Part shown: piece by piece, positions 41,768 through 50,602 of the stretch
Layout of the letters: each line of letters opens with the position of its first letter
Position numbering within the stretch: the first letter of the stretch is position 1
Assembly (NCBI GenBank): GCA_963755085.1
Contig: CAVWIN010000022.1
Span: 62,001-126,000, forward strand
DNA: 64,000 nt
Direction: 5' to 3'
Source of the DNA: JACVRM01 sp963755085
GTDB lineage: Bacteria > Actinomycetota > Thermoleophilia > Gaiellales > Gaiellaceae
Translations under genes and position numbers: made by a program
Notes under the pieces: model-generated
Told to the model about the DNA's origin: nothing
Database searches by the model: none
The model's input: only the letters and a program-made list of their open reading frames with translations

Positions 41768-42532
41768 ATGAAGAAGCGCCTCGACGTCCTGCTCGTGGAG
41801 CGCGGCCTGGCCGCGTCCCGGTCGCAGGCGCAGGCGCTCGTCATGGCCGGCCGCGTGCCCGGCCACGCGAAGGCAGGCGAGCAGGTCGACGAGGACGCCG
41901 ACGTCGTCGTCGAGGCCCCGCCGCGCTTCGTCTCCCGGGCGGGCGAGAAGCTCGAGCACGCCCTCGAGCGTCTCGACCTCGACGTCCGCGGCCTCGACTG
42001 CCTCGACGTCGGCGCCTCGACCGGCGGCTTCACGGACTGCCTGCTCCAGCGCGGCGCCGCGCGCGTGATCGCGCTTGACGTCGGCCACGGCCAGCTCGAC
42101 CAGAGGCTGCGCGACGACGCGCGCGTGACGGTGCTCGAGCGCACGAACGCCCGCTTCGTCGAGGAGCTGCCGTTCCCGCCCGAGCTGATCACCTGCGACG
42201 TCTCCTTCATCAGCGTCCGCACCGCGCTGCCGCCCGTCCTGCGGCTCTCGAAGCCGGGCTGGCAGGCCCTCGTCATGGTCAAGCCGCAGTTCGAGGCCGG
42301 CCGCGGCGACGTCGGCCGCGGCGGCGTGGTCAGGGACGTCGGGACGCGCCGCCGCGTCGTGCGCGAGGTGGCCGAGGCCGCCCTCGGGTGGGGCGCCGAG
42401 CCGCGCGGCGTGGCCGACTCCGGCCTGCCCGGCCCGAAGGGCAACCGCGAGACCTTCCTCTACCTCGTCCAGACCGAGCATCCCGGGCTCCCCGATGACC
42501 TCGACGACCGGATCGACGCCGAAGTCCGCTGA
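41768..42532 (+). CDS. tlyA: TlyA family rRNA 2'-O-methyltransferase
   Basis: A 254-residue protein: an S4 RNA-binding domain (residues 1-60: KKRLDVLLVERGLAASRSQAQALVMAGRV) followed by an FtsJ-like methyltransferase with SAM motif CLDVGASTGGFTDCLLQRGA, the VTCDVSF-like segment ITCDVSFIS and MVKPQFEAGRGDVGRGGVVRD. TlyA methylates ribosomal RNA ribose positions and confers capreomycin sensitivity in mycobacteria. Its end overlaps nadK by 38 bp. Confidence 0.92.
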   Translation: MKKRLDVLLVERGLAASRSQAQALVMAGRVPGHAKAGEQVDEDADVVVEAPPRFVSRAGEKLEHALERLDLDVRGLDCLDVGASTGGFTDCLLQRGAARVIALDVGHGQLDQRLRDDARVTVLERTNARFVEELPFPPELITCDVSFISVRTALPPVLRLSKPGWQALVMVKPQFEAGRGDVGRGGVVRDVGTRRRVVREVAEAALGWGAEPRGVADSGLPGPKGNRETFLYLVQTEHPGLPDDLDDRIDAEVR

Positions 42533-43313
42533 CGCCGTCCGGCGGGCCGCCGTGTTCCTGCACGGCAGGCGCGACCTGGTGGCGACCGCGTACGACCGTC
42601 TGCGCGAGATCGCCCGCCGCGCCGGCGTCGAGCTCGTCGAGGACGGCGAGCAGACCGACCTGGCCGTTGTTCTGGGCGGGGACGGCACGATGATCCGCGC
42701 CCTGACGCGGTACCTCGGCACCGACGTGCCGGTGCTCGGCGTCAACTTCGGGCGCGTCGGCTTCCTGACCTCGATTCCCGCGGCCGAGCTCGACGAAGGG
42801 CTCGAGCGCGCGTTCGCGGGCGACTTCCAGGTCGCCGACCTGCCGACGCTCGACGTGCGGGTCGACGGCGAGGCACACGTGGCGGTCAACGACGTCGTCG
42901 TCCACGCCACGTCGCTCGGCCGCATGGTCGAGCTGAACTGGGAGGTTGGCGGCGAGGACTTCGGGACGCTCCCCTGCGACGGCATCGTCTGCTCGGCCCC
43001 GTCCGGCTCGACCGCCTACAACCTGTCGAACGGCGGCCCGGTGCTCGCCTGGGGCCTCGACGCGATGGCGATCACGTTCATCGCGCCGCACTCGCTCCGA
43101 GTCCGGCCGCTCGTCATCGGGCGAAACGCCGAGATCGTCATCCGCAACTACACGGCGGACGTGCTCGCGTCGGTGCTGGTCGACGGCCACACGACCGCGG
43201 AGATCGGCGGCGGCCCCGAGGTGCACGTCAGGCTCGGCGAGCAGCGCAGCCGGCTCGCGATGTTGCCGGAGTCGGTCTTCTTCCGCCGCTACCGCGAGAG
43301 CTTTGCTTCGTAG
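42495..43313 (+). CDS. nadK: NAD kinase
   Basis: A 272-residue ATP-NAD kinase. Visible: the GGDGT motif in VVLGGDGTMIRALTRYLG (about residues 55-72), GVNFGRVGFLTS, NDVVVHATSLGRM (NE/D motif), CSAPSGSTAYNLSNGGPV and APHSLRVRPLV. ATG 42495 lies inside tlyA; a start nearer RRAAVFLHGRRDL would also be acceptable. The tlyA-nadK-recN order is conserved in actinobacteria. Confidence 0.93.
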   Translation: MTSTTGSTPKSADAVRRAAVFLHGRRDLVATAYDRLREIARRAGVELVEDGEQTDLAVVLGGDGTMIRALTRYLGTDVPVLGVNFGRVGFLTSIPAAELDEGLERAFAGDFQVADLPTLDVRVDGEAHVAVNDVVVHATSLGRMVELNWEVGGEDFGTLPCDGIVCSAPSGSTAYNLSNGGPVLAWGLDAMAITFIAPHSLRVRPLVIGRNAEIVIRNYTADVLASVLVDGHTTAEIGGGPEVHVRLGEQRSRLAMLPESVFFRRYRESFAS

Positions 43314-44919
43314 CCTGCGCATCGAGAACCTCGTGCTCATCCGCGAGGCCGAGCTCGAGCTCGGCCCGGGGCTGAACGCGATCACCGGGGAGACGGGCGC
43401 CGGCAAGACGATCCTCGCCCAGGCGCTCGGCATGCTGCTCGGCGCCCGCGCCGATGCATCGGTGATCGGGCCGGCCGGGGCGGAGGCGTACGTCGAGGCC
43501 GAGCTCGACCTGCCCTCCGACGACGAGGCGCTGGGCGAGCTCGCCGAGCTCAAGCCCGAGGGCGAGGAGACGCTCGTGCTCGCCCGCCGCGTCTTCGCCG
43601 ACGGGCGCACACGTGCCTACGCCTGGGGCCGCAGCGTGGCCCGTGAGGACGTGGCCGCGGCGGCCGAGCGGCTGATCGCCATGTCCGGCCAGTTCGAGCA
43701 GCGGCGGCTCTCGCGACCGGCGTTCCAGCTCGCCGTGCTCGACGCCTTCGCCGGCGCCGACAGGTCGGAGACGCGTGCCGCCTGGCGCAAGCTCGCGGCC
43801 GCCCGCGAGCGGCTGGCCGAGGCCGAGCGCGACGCGGGGCGATCCGAGGAGCGGCTCGCGGAGCTGCGTGCGCTCGTCGAGGACGCGGGCGACTTCAGGC
43901 CGGGCGAGGAGGACGAGCTGCGCGCCGAGCGCGAGCGCGTCCGGCACGTCGCCGAGCTCGGCGAGGGAGCGTCGACGGCGGCGGCCGCACTGTCGCCGGA
44001 CGACGGCGAGGGCGCGACCGAGCTCGTCGCGCACGCCGAGGGCGCGTTGCTGCCGCTCGGCGCGATCGCGCCGGAGCTCGCCCGCATCGCCGAGGAGCTC
44101 CGCGACGCCGCTGTGCGGCTGCGCGAGGCGAGCGCCGACCTGCGCGGGTTCGTCGCCTCGCTGGACGCCGACCCCGGCCGCCTCCAGGAGGTCGAGGAGC
44201 GGCTCGACGCGATGGCGACCGCGCGGCGGCGCTTCGGCGCGGCCTCGTACGACGAGCTGCTCGAGCGCCTCGAGGAGGCCCGTGCGGAGCTGGACGCGCG
44301 CGACGCCGGCCTCGACCCGGTCGACGTGGCGCAGCGCGCGGCCGATGCGGCCGAGGAGCGCTGGCAGAAGGCCGCCGGCGCGCTGCACAAGCGGCGCGTC
44401 AAGGCCGCCGGCCCGTTCGCGGAGGCAGTCTCCGAGCGGCTGGCGTCGCTCGGCCTCGGTGCCGGCGAGTTCGCGGCAGAGCTCGGTGACGCCGAACCCG
44501 GAGCGACGGGCCGCGACGCGGTCTCGTTCCTCGTCCGCCCGAACCCCGGCATGCCGCTCGCGCCGGCAGCGCAGACCGCGTCAGGCGGGGAGCTCTCGCG
44601 CATCGCGCTGGCGATCGCGGCAGTGGCCGGCGGGGACACGATGGTCTTCGACGAGATCGACGCCGGCATCGGCGGGCAGACGGCGCATGCGGTCGCGGCG
44701 CTGCTCGAGGAGCTCGCCGGCTCGGCGCAGGTGGTCACGATCACGCACCTCCCGCAGATCGCGAGCCGGGCGCAGCGGCACTTCAGCGTCGAGAAGGTGC
44801 CGGGCGACCCGACGCACACGCGCATCGAGCAGCTCGACGATGTTGCACGAAGCGCGGAGCTGGAACGTATGCTCGGCGGCCGAGAGTTCGTAGCGGCCGT
44901 CGTAGCCGATGACCATTAA
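43303..44919 (+). CDS. recN: DNA repair protein RecN
   Basis: A 538-residue SMC-like ATPase for double-strand break repair. N-terminal SLRIENLVLIREAELELG and Walker A GETGAGKTI; the middle is a long Ala/Glu/Arg coiled coil (about residues 150-370) folded back on itself; C-terminal signature ASGGELSR, Walker B VFDEIDAGIGGQTA and ITHLPQIASRA. TTG 43303 overlaps the nadK end by 11 bp and gives the conserved LRIENLVLI start. Confidence 0.93.
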   Translation: MLRSLRIENLVLIREAELELGPGLNAITGETGAGKTILAQALGMLLGARADASVIGPAGAEAYVEAELDLPSDDEALGELAELKPEGEETLVLARRVFADGRTRAYAWGRSVAREDVAAAAERLIAMSGQFEQRRLSRPAFQLAVLDAFAGADRSETRAAWRKLAAARERLAEAERDAGRSEERLAELRALVEDAGDFRPGEEDELRAERERVRHVAELGEGASTAAAALSPDDGEGATELVAHAEGALLPLGAIAPELARIAEELRDAAVRLREASADLRGFVASLDADPGRLQEVEERLDAMATARRRFGAASYDELLERLEEARAELDARDAGLDPVDVAQRAADAAEERWQKAAGALHKRRVKAAGPFAEAVSERLASLGLGAGEFAAELGDAEPGATGRDAVSFLVRPNPGMPLAPAAQTASGGELSRIALAIAAVAGGDTMVFDEIDAGIGGQTAHAVAALLEELAGSAQVVTITHLPQIASRAQRHFSVEKVPGDPTHTRIEQLDDVARSAELERMLGGREFVAAVVADDH

Positions 44920-46093
44920 CGCCCGACTGGAATCGATCCTCGCACTGCCGCGCACCACGCGGTCGTTCGTCGAGTACTCGGGCACGGCGCGGCTCGACCG
45001 GCGCACCAAGCAGCTCGTCCGGCGACTCGAGGCCGGCGACATCGCGATCATCGACCATGCCGACGTCGACCGCGTCTCGGCCGAGGAGCTCGCCGAGTCC
45101 GGCGTGCGGATCGTCGTCAACGTGGCGCCGTCGCAGACGGGGCGCTACCCGAACCCCGGCCCGCTGCAGCTCGTCCAGGCGGGCGTCTGCCTGATCGACG
45201 CGCCCGGCGCCGACCTGTTCGACACAGTCGCGGAGGGCAGCCGGATCACCGTCCGCGGCGGCAACGTCTATCGCGGCAGCGTGCAGGTGGCGAGCGGCAG
45301 CGTGCTCACGGAGGTTGAGCTGACCGAGGCGCTCGCCGACCAGCGCACGCGCGTCACCGAGGCGCTCGCGGCGTTCGCCGACAACACGATGCGCTACCTG
45401 CGCGACGAGGGCCGGCTGCTCGCCGAGGGCATCCAGTTTCCGCAGCTCGACACCCGCTTCCGCGACCGGCACGCGCTCGTCGTCGCACGCGGACCGGGCC
45501 ACAAGCGCGACCTGCGCATCGTCAAGCCGTACGTGCGCGACTTCCGGCCGGTGCTCGTCGGCGTCGACGGCGGCGCGGATGCGCTCATCGACGCCGGCTA
45601 CAAGCCGGACGTGATCGTCGGCGACATGGACTCGGTCTCCGACCGGGCGCTCCGCTCGGGCGCCGAGATCGTCGTGCACGCCTACGAGGACGGCGTCGCG
45701 CCGGGCGCGCCGCGCGCGCAGGCGCTGGGCGTCCCGTTCCATCTCGTGCCGGCGCCGGGCGTGAGCGAGGACGTCGCCATGCTGCTCGCCTACGAGAAGG
45801 GCGCCGAGCTGATCGTCGCCGTGGGCACGCACTTCAACCTGACCGAGTTCCTGGAGCGGAACCGGTCGGGGATGTCGTCGACGTTCCTGACGCGCCTGCG
45901 GGTGGGGGAGATCCTCGTCGACGCGAAGGGCGTCTCCCGGCTGCAAAGCCGGCGCGTCGGCGTGTGGCCGCTGGTGGTGATCGCCCTCGCCGGACTGGCC
46001 GCGATCCTCGTGGCGATCCTCGTCTCGCCGGCGATCCGCGACGTGCTCGACCTCGTGGGCACCCGGCTGCGCGACGCGCTCGGCATCGGCTGA
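44909..46093 (+). CDS. SteA-like cytokinetic ring protein (thiamin pyrophosphokinase-like fold)
   Basis: A 394-residue protein matching the actinobacterial SteA group: N-terminal GTARLDRRTKQLVRRLEAGDIAIIDHADVD, NVAPSQTGRYPNPGP, a TPK-like core (VGVDGGADALIDAGYKPDVIVGDMDSVSD; GVSEDVAMLLAYEKGAELIVAVGTH) and a C-terminal membrane helix (about residues 350-372). Known SteA proteins act with SteB in cell separation. Gene order recN-steA-mctB supports the assignment. The TPK active site is not expected to make thiamin diphosphate here. The gene overlaps recN by 11 bp. Confidence 0.85.
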   Translation: MTINARLESILALPRTTRSFVEYSGTARLDRRTKQLVRRLEAGDIAIIDHADVDRVSAEELAESGVRIVVNVAPSQTGRYPNPGPLQLVQAGVCLIDAPGADLFDTVAEGSRITVRGGNVYRGSVQVASGSVLTEVELTEALADQRTRVTEALAAFADNTMRYLRDEGRLLAEGIQFPQLDTRFRDRHALVVARGPGHKRDLRIVKPYVRDFRPVLVGVDGGADALIDAGYKPDVIVGDMDSVSDRALRSGAEIVVHAYEDGVAPGAPRAQALGVPFHLVPAPGVSEDVAMLLAYEKGAELIVAVGTHFNLTEFLERNRSGMSSTFLTRLRVGEILVDAKGVSRLQSRRVGVWPLVVIALAGLAAILVAILVSPAIRDVLDLVGTRLRDALGIG

Positions 46094-46107
46094 CCAAGCC
46101 GCCGCTC

Positions 46108-46188
46108 TTAACAGGGACTGTCCCTGTTAAGGAGCCGCAGCTTGGGTACGCGAACCTGCGTAACATCTACGTCGCGGTGCCTGGCACT
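46108..46188. repeat. Palindromic repeat block: 23-bp palindrome plus GGTGCCTGGCAC module
   Basis: A perfect 23-bp palindrome TTAACAGGGAC-T-GTCCCTGTTAA lies at 46108-46130, 45 bp before GGTGCCTGGCACT (46176-46188). Both modules are those of the MITE-like element at 35061-35199, but the flanking arms are not complete here. It occupies the 148-bp gap between steA and the mctB-like gene and may be a degraded copy. Confidence 0.55.
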
Positions 46189-46241
46189 CAGGATGCCGTC
46201 GCAGGCCTGAACCAACCCTTCTGCGACACTCCGCGCGCGCA

Positions 46242-47102
46242 ATGTTCGACTTCCGGTACCACGTCGCGTCGCTCGTCGCGGTCTTCCTCGCGCTCGTCAT
46301 CGGCATCCTCGTCGGCGTCGGGATCGCCGACCGCGGCGTCCGCGAGGACGCGCTGCGGCGCGACCTCGCCAACGCGCGCAGCCAGCTCGACCAGGCGCAG
46401 GGCAAGTCGGCCTTCCTCGAGCGCCAGCAGAAGGCGACCCAGGACTTCGTCGACTCCAGCTACCCGGCGCTCATGGCGCACCGCCTCGACGGCAAGCGCA
46501 TCGCGCTCGTCTTCGTCGGCTCGGTCGACGACGACGTGCGCTCGAGCGTCCAGAAGGCGGTCGGCGACGCCGGCGGCAAGGTCGCCTTCATGCGCGCGCT
46601 GAAGCTGCCGGTCGACCGCAAGACGATGCAGTCCGCGCTCGCGCGCCGCCGCCAGCTGATCGCCAGCTACGCCGGCGACGACGGGCTCGGGAAGCTCGGC
46701 CAGGGCCTCGCGCAGGAGCTCGTCTCGGGCGGCGACACGCCGCTCTGGAACGCCGTCGGCACGAAGCTGATCGAGGAGCAGACCGGCAAGTTCGGGAAGG
46801 CCGACGGCGTCGTCGTCACCCGCACGGTCGGCCCGCAGCGCGGCCCGACCGGCCGCTTCCTGAAAGGCCTCTACGCCGGTCTCGGCACGGCAAGCGTCCC
46901 GGCCGTGGGCGTCGAGAGCTCGGACGCGTCGACGACCGCCGTCGCCGTCCTGCGCAACGCCGGCCTCTCGACGGTCGACGACCTCGAGCAGCCGACCGGC
47001 CGCCTCGCGCTCGCGCTGCTCCTGGAGGGCGGTCCGGGCGGGCGCTACGGCCTCCGCGCGGAGGACGACGCCCTGATGCCGCCGATCGACCCCGTTGGCT
47101 GA
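46242..47102 (+). CDS. Copper transporter MctB family protein (SteB-like position)
   Basis: A 286-residue protein of the MctB/DUF3186 family: MFDFRYHVASLVAVFLALVIGILVG is the diagnostic N-terminal membrane helix, followed by a coiled coil (about residues 35-70: REDALRRDLANARSQLDQAQ) and an extracytoplasmic domain with GVESSDASTTAV. Mycobacterial MctB lowers internal copper; the same family includes proteins next to steA taking part in cell separation. Which role applies here is open. ATG 46242 chosen because the FDFRYHV start is conserved. Confidence 0.82.
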   Translation: MFDFRYHVASLVAVFLALVIGILVGVGIADRGVREDALRRDLANARSQLDQAQGKSAFLERQQKATQDFVDSSYPALMAHRLDGKRIALVFVGSVDDDVRSSVQKAVGDAGGKVAFMRALKLPVDRKTMQSALARRRQLIASYAGDDGLGKLGQGLAQELVSGGDTPLWNAVGTKLIEEQTGKFGKADGVVVTRTVGPQRGPTGRFLKGLYAGLGTASVPAVGVESSDASTTAVAVLRNAGLSTVDDLEQPTGRLALALLLEGGPGGRYGLRAEDDALMPPIDPVG

Positions 47103-48292
47103 CGCCGTCCTCGTCGCCGCGCGCGACGAGGAGGAGCGCATCGGCGCGACGGTCGCCGCGCTGCGCGAGCAGTTTCCGGAAGCGGAGATCCTCGTCGCCG
47201 ACGACGGCTCACGCGACGCGACCGCGGCGCGCGCGGAGGAGGCGGGGGCGCGGGTCGTGCGCCTGCCGCGGCGCGGCAAGGGCCAGGCGCTCACCGCGGC
47301 CGAGCGCGAGGCGCCGCCGGGGCGGCTGCTCCTTGCCGACGCCGACCTGACCGGCGACCTGCGGCCGCTCGACGAGGCCGACGCCGACCTGGCCGTCGCC
47401 GCGTTCGCCGAGCGGCAGGGCGGCGGCTTCGGCATCGCCAAGCGCACGGCCCGCGTGCTGATCAAGGCGCTGTCGGGCATCGACGCGCGCGAGCCGCTCT
47501 CGGGCCAGCGCGCGCTTTCGCCCGCCGCGCGCCGCGCCGTCTTCCCGCTTGCCGCCGGCTTCGGCTGCGAGGTGCGCTCGACGATCGACGCCGCCCGCGC
47601 CGGGCTGCGCATCGAGGAGGTCGAGCTGCCGCTCGGCCACCGCGCCACCGGCCGCGACCTGCGCGGCTTCGCGCACCGCGCACACCAGCTCGTCGACGCG
47701 CTGCTCGCCGCCGGGCCGACCGCCGTCAACCACCGCGGCCTGCGCCTGCCGGTCGTCGGCTGGCTCGCCGGCCTGCGCCGCGACGTGTGGCTCGTGGCCG
47801 CGATCGGCCTCGCCGACGACGTCTGGAGCGGCCCCGAGCGCGGCTTCCGCGGGCACCTCGGCCAGCGGCCGCACGACGGGCGTGCTCAAGCTCGTCGGCA
47901 TCCCCGCGGTCGCCTTCGCGCGCACGCGCTCGCTCTCCGGGACGCTGCTCGTCGCGCTCTCGGCCAACGCGCTCAACCAGCTCGACACGAAGCCCGGCCG
48001 CGCGCTCAAGGCGTACCTCGTGGCCGCGAGCGCGGTCGGCGCGCCGCGCCGCGTGGCCGTCTGCCTGCTTCCCTACGATCTCCGCGAGATGGGGATGCTG
48101 GGGGACGCGGGGGCGAACGCGCTGGGCGCGCTGCTAGGCTTGAGTTCCGTGAGTCGTCTCACGGCACGAGGCCGCTGGATCGCCATTGGCGCCCTCGCAG
48201 GCCTGACCCTTCTCGGTGAGCAGCGCTCCCTCGGAGCGATCGTCGAGCGCACGCCGGTGCTCCGCGAGCTCGACGCGCTGGGACGCGCGTGA
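47095..48292 (+). CDS. GT2 glycosyltransferase fused to MraY/WecA-like domain, with +1 frameshift
   Basis: About 398 residues after correcting one extra base. Residues 1-225 are a GT2 nucleotide-sugar transferase: DAVLVAARDEEERIGATVAAL, EILVADDGSRDATA, GKGQALTAA, DADLTGD and PLSGQRAL. Residues 230-398 look like part of a polyprenyl-phosphate GlcNAc/MurNAc-P transferase: IGLADDVWSG (Asp pair), NALNQLDTKPGRALK and MLGDAGANALGALLG, but most membrane helices of that family are missing. The frames join at 47855-47866, where CTCGGCCAGC reads as CTC GCC AGC if one G is dropped. TTG start overlaps mctB; the stop overlaps pyrG. Probably an envelope sugar-lipid enzyme. Confidence 0.7.
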
Positions 48293-49939
48293 GCCCGCGC
48301 CCGACCAAGTACGTCTTCGTCACCGGTGGCGTCGTCTCGGCTCTCGGCAAGGGCATCGTCGCCGCGTCGCTCGGCCGGCTGCTGAAGACGCGCGGCCTGC
48401 GCGTGCAGGCGCAGAAGTTCGACCCGTACCTCAACGTCGACCCGGGCACGATGAGCCCGTTCCAGCACGGCGAGGTCTTCGTCACCGAGGACGGCGCCGA
48501 GACCGACCTCGACATCGGCCACTACGAGCGCTTCATCGACGAGAACCTGTCGCGGAACGCGAGCCACACCGCCGGCGCCATCTGGAGCGCGGTGCTGCGC
48601 CGCGAGCGCAAGGGCGAGTACCTGGGCGCCACCGTCCAGGTGATCCCGCACATCACGAACGAGATCAAGCACCGCATCAAGCGCGCCGCCGAGGCGTCGC
48701 CCGCGGACGTCGTCATCAGCGAGATCGGCGGCACCGTCGGCGACATCGAGTCGCAGCCGTTCCTGGAGGCGATCCGCCAGTTCCGGCGCGAGGTCGGCCC
48801 CGAGAACGTGCTCTACCTGCACTGCACGCTGGTGCCGTTCATCGGCGCGGCCGGCGAGCTGAAGACGAAGCCGACGCAGCACTCGGTCAACGAGCTGCGC
48901 CGCATCGGTATCCACCCCGACATCGTCGTCTGCCGCTCGACCGACGAGCTCACCGCACGACATCCGCGACAAGATCGCGCTCTTCGCCGACGTCGACGCG
49001 CGCGCCGTGATCTCCTGCCGCGACGTCCCGGACGTCTACCTCGTCCCGTCGCTGCTGCAGGAAGAGGGCCTGGACGAGCTCGTCTGCCAGGAGCTCGGGC
49101 TCGACACGCCGCCGGCCGAGCTCGGCGAGTGGCTGCAGATCACCGAGCGCATCGGCGAGCGCCTCGACGAGATCGAGATCGCGCTCGTCGGCAAGTACGT
49201 GAAGCTCCACGACGCGTACCTGTCGGTGCACGAGGCGCTGAAGCACGCGGGCGTCCACCACGGCTGCCACGTTCGCGTGCGCTGGGTCGACGCCGAGCAC
49301 ATGTCGTACGAGGAGGCGGTCGAGACGCTCGAGGGCGTCGACGGCGTGCTCGTTCCCGGCGGGTTCGGGTCGCGCGGCTGGGAGGGCAAGATCCTCGCCT
49401 GCCGCGTCGCGCGCGAGCACGGCATCCCGTACCTCGGCATCTGCCTGGGCATGCACGTCGCCGTGTCCGAGTTCGCGCGGCACGTGGCCGGGCTCGAGGG
49501 CGCCAACTCGACCGAGATGGACCCGGAGACGCCGTACCCGGTGATCGACCTGCTGCCCGAGCAGAAGGAGATCGAGGATCTCGGCGGCACCATGCGCCTC
49601 GGCGCGCAGGCGGTCGAGCTCGCGGACGGCACGCGCGCGCAGGAGGCGTACGGCGAGGGCGTCGTGCACGAGCGCCACCGGCACCGCTACGAGGTCAACA
49701 ACCACCTCCGGCGCCGGCTCGAGGAGCTCGGCCTGGTCGTCTCGGGCACGTACCAGGAGGGTCGCCTGGTCGAGATCATCGAGCTGCCCGACCACCCGTG
49801 GTTCGTGGCCAGCCAGTTCCACCCGGAGTTCAAGAGCCGCCCGACCCGGCCGGCGCCGCTCTTCCGCGACTTCGTCGGCGCAGGGCTCGAGCGCGCTCAG
49901 ATGCGCACGCGGGCCGCGGCGAGCACCGCGCTCAGGTAG
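48289..49939 (+). CDS. pyrG: CTP synthase, interrupted by a single-base (+1) frameshift
   Basis: Makes CTP from UTP, ATP and glutamine; about 549 residues. Frame 1 (GTG 48289): KYVFVTGGVVSALGKGIVAASLG, DPYLNVDPGTMSPFQHGEVFVTEDGAETDLDIGHYERF, GGTVGDIESQPFLEAIRQ. Frame 2 from about 48957: DIRDKIALFADVDARAVISC, KYVKLHDAYLSVHEALKHAG, then the glutaminase domain with VPGGFGSRGWEGK, the nucleophile Cys in GICLGMH and HPEFKSRPTRPAPLFRDFV. The join at 48950-48962 reads CTCACCGCACGACATC; removal of one C restores the frame. As pyrG is essential this is probably an error in the sequence. The 3' end overlaps the convergent M14 gene by 43 bp. Confidence 0.92.
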
Positions 49940-50583
49940 CGGCGCACCTGCGCGTGGCTCGCCGGCCCTGCCGGCAGCTCGGCCGCGAAGGCCGTGGTGC
50001 CCGGCAGCACGCGGTTCTGCCACGTCACTGCGCTGCCGCCGAGGGGCGGGAGCGGGTGGTACGGGAGGCCCGACACGCGGGCGAACGCGCGCTCGACGTG
50101 ACGGTCGCCGCCGGACGCCCAGACGAGATTCAGGTGCTGGTGGAACCAGATGGTCACATGCGGCCGGACCCGGAGGATCAGCGACCGTGCGATGCGCGCC
50201 TCGCGCTCCGAGAACGGCCGCGGCCCCGACTCGTACACGCCCGTGCGCGGCCGCCACGCGACCCCGAAGTTGCGGTTCAGGTCGACGCCGTGCTGGTTGC
50301 CGCGCGTGCCCGCGGCGACGCCGTCCGGGTTCAGATCCGGCACGATCCACAGGTTGAGGTCCCGGGGCCGGGCGCGCTCGAGCGCCCGCGCGACGGCGAT
50401 CCCGGCCGCCTCGTTGCCGTGGATGCATCCGACGACGAGCACCGGCGTCCCGTGCGGATTGCCGACCTGCACGACGCGGATCGGGCGCCCGTCCCACGAC
50501 CGTCCAAGCAGGACAGTCCTGGCCTGGGCCGGCGCGGCGAGCACGAGCGCGAGCAGCGCGGCGGCTCCGGCGGCGCGTCCCAT
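49897..50583 (-). CDS. Secreted M14 zinc carboxypeptidase (MpaA/gamma-D-Glu-type)
   Basis: A 228-residue peptidase with a signal peptide (MGRAAGAAALLALVLAAPAQA). Zinc ligands are in GCIHGNEAAG (HxxE) and FHQH; NPDG, NRNFG and the catalytic Glu in FAAELPAG complete an M14 site. Close in layout to murein tripeptide amidase and small M14 enzymes that trim peptidoglycan peptides. ATG 50583 chosen because it starts the signal peptide; an earlier in-frame ATG at 50703 would prepend 40 residues unlike a leader and overlap the divergent M20 gene. Confidence 0.85.
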   Translation of the reverse strand: MGRAAGAAALLALVLAAPAQARTVLLGRSWDGRPIRVVQVGNPHGTPVLVVGCIHGNEAAGIAVARALERARPRDLNLWIVPDLNPDGVAAGTRGNQHGVDLNRNFGVAWRPRTGVYESGPRPFSEREARIARSLILRVRPHVTIWFHQHLNLVWASGGDRHVERAFARVSGLPYHPLPPLGGSAVTWQNRVLPGTTAFAAELPAGPASHAQVRRYLSAVLAAARVRI

Positions 50584-50590
50584 TGCGTCA

Positions 50591-50596
50591 TACGAT
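50591..50596 (+). promoter_or_regulatory. Putative -10 element between divergent peptidase genes
   Basis: TACGAT ends 6 nt before the M20 GTG (50603). Its complement lies 7-8 nt before the M14 ATG (50583). Only 19 bp separate the two starts, so the promoters must overlap. Confidence 0.35.
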
Positions 50597-50602
50597 GCCG
50601 CC

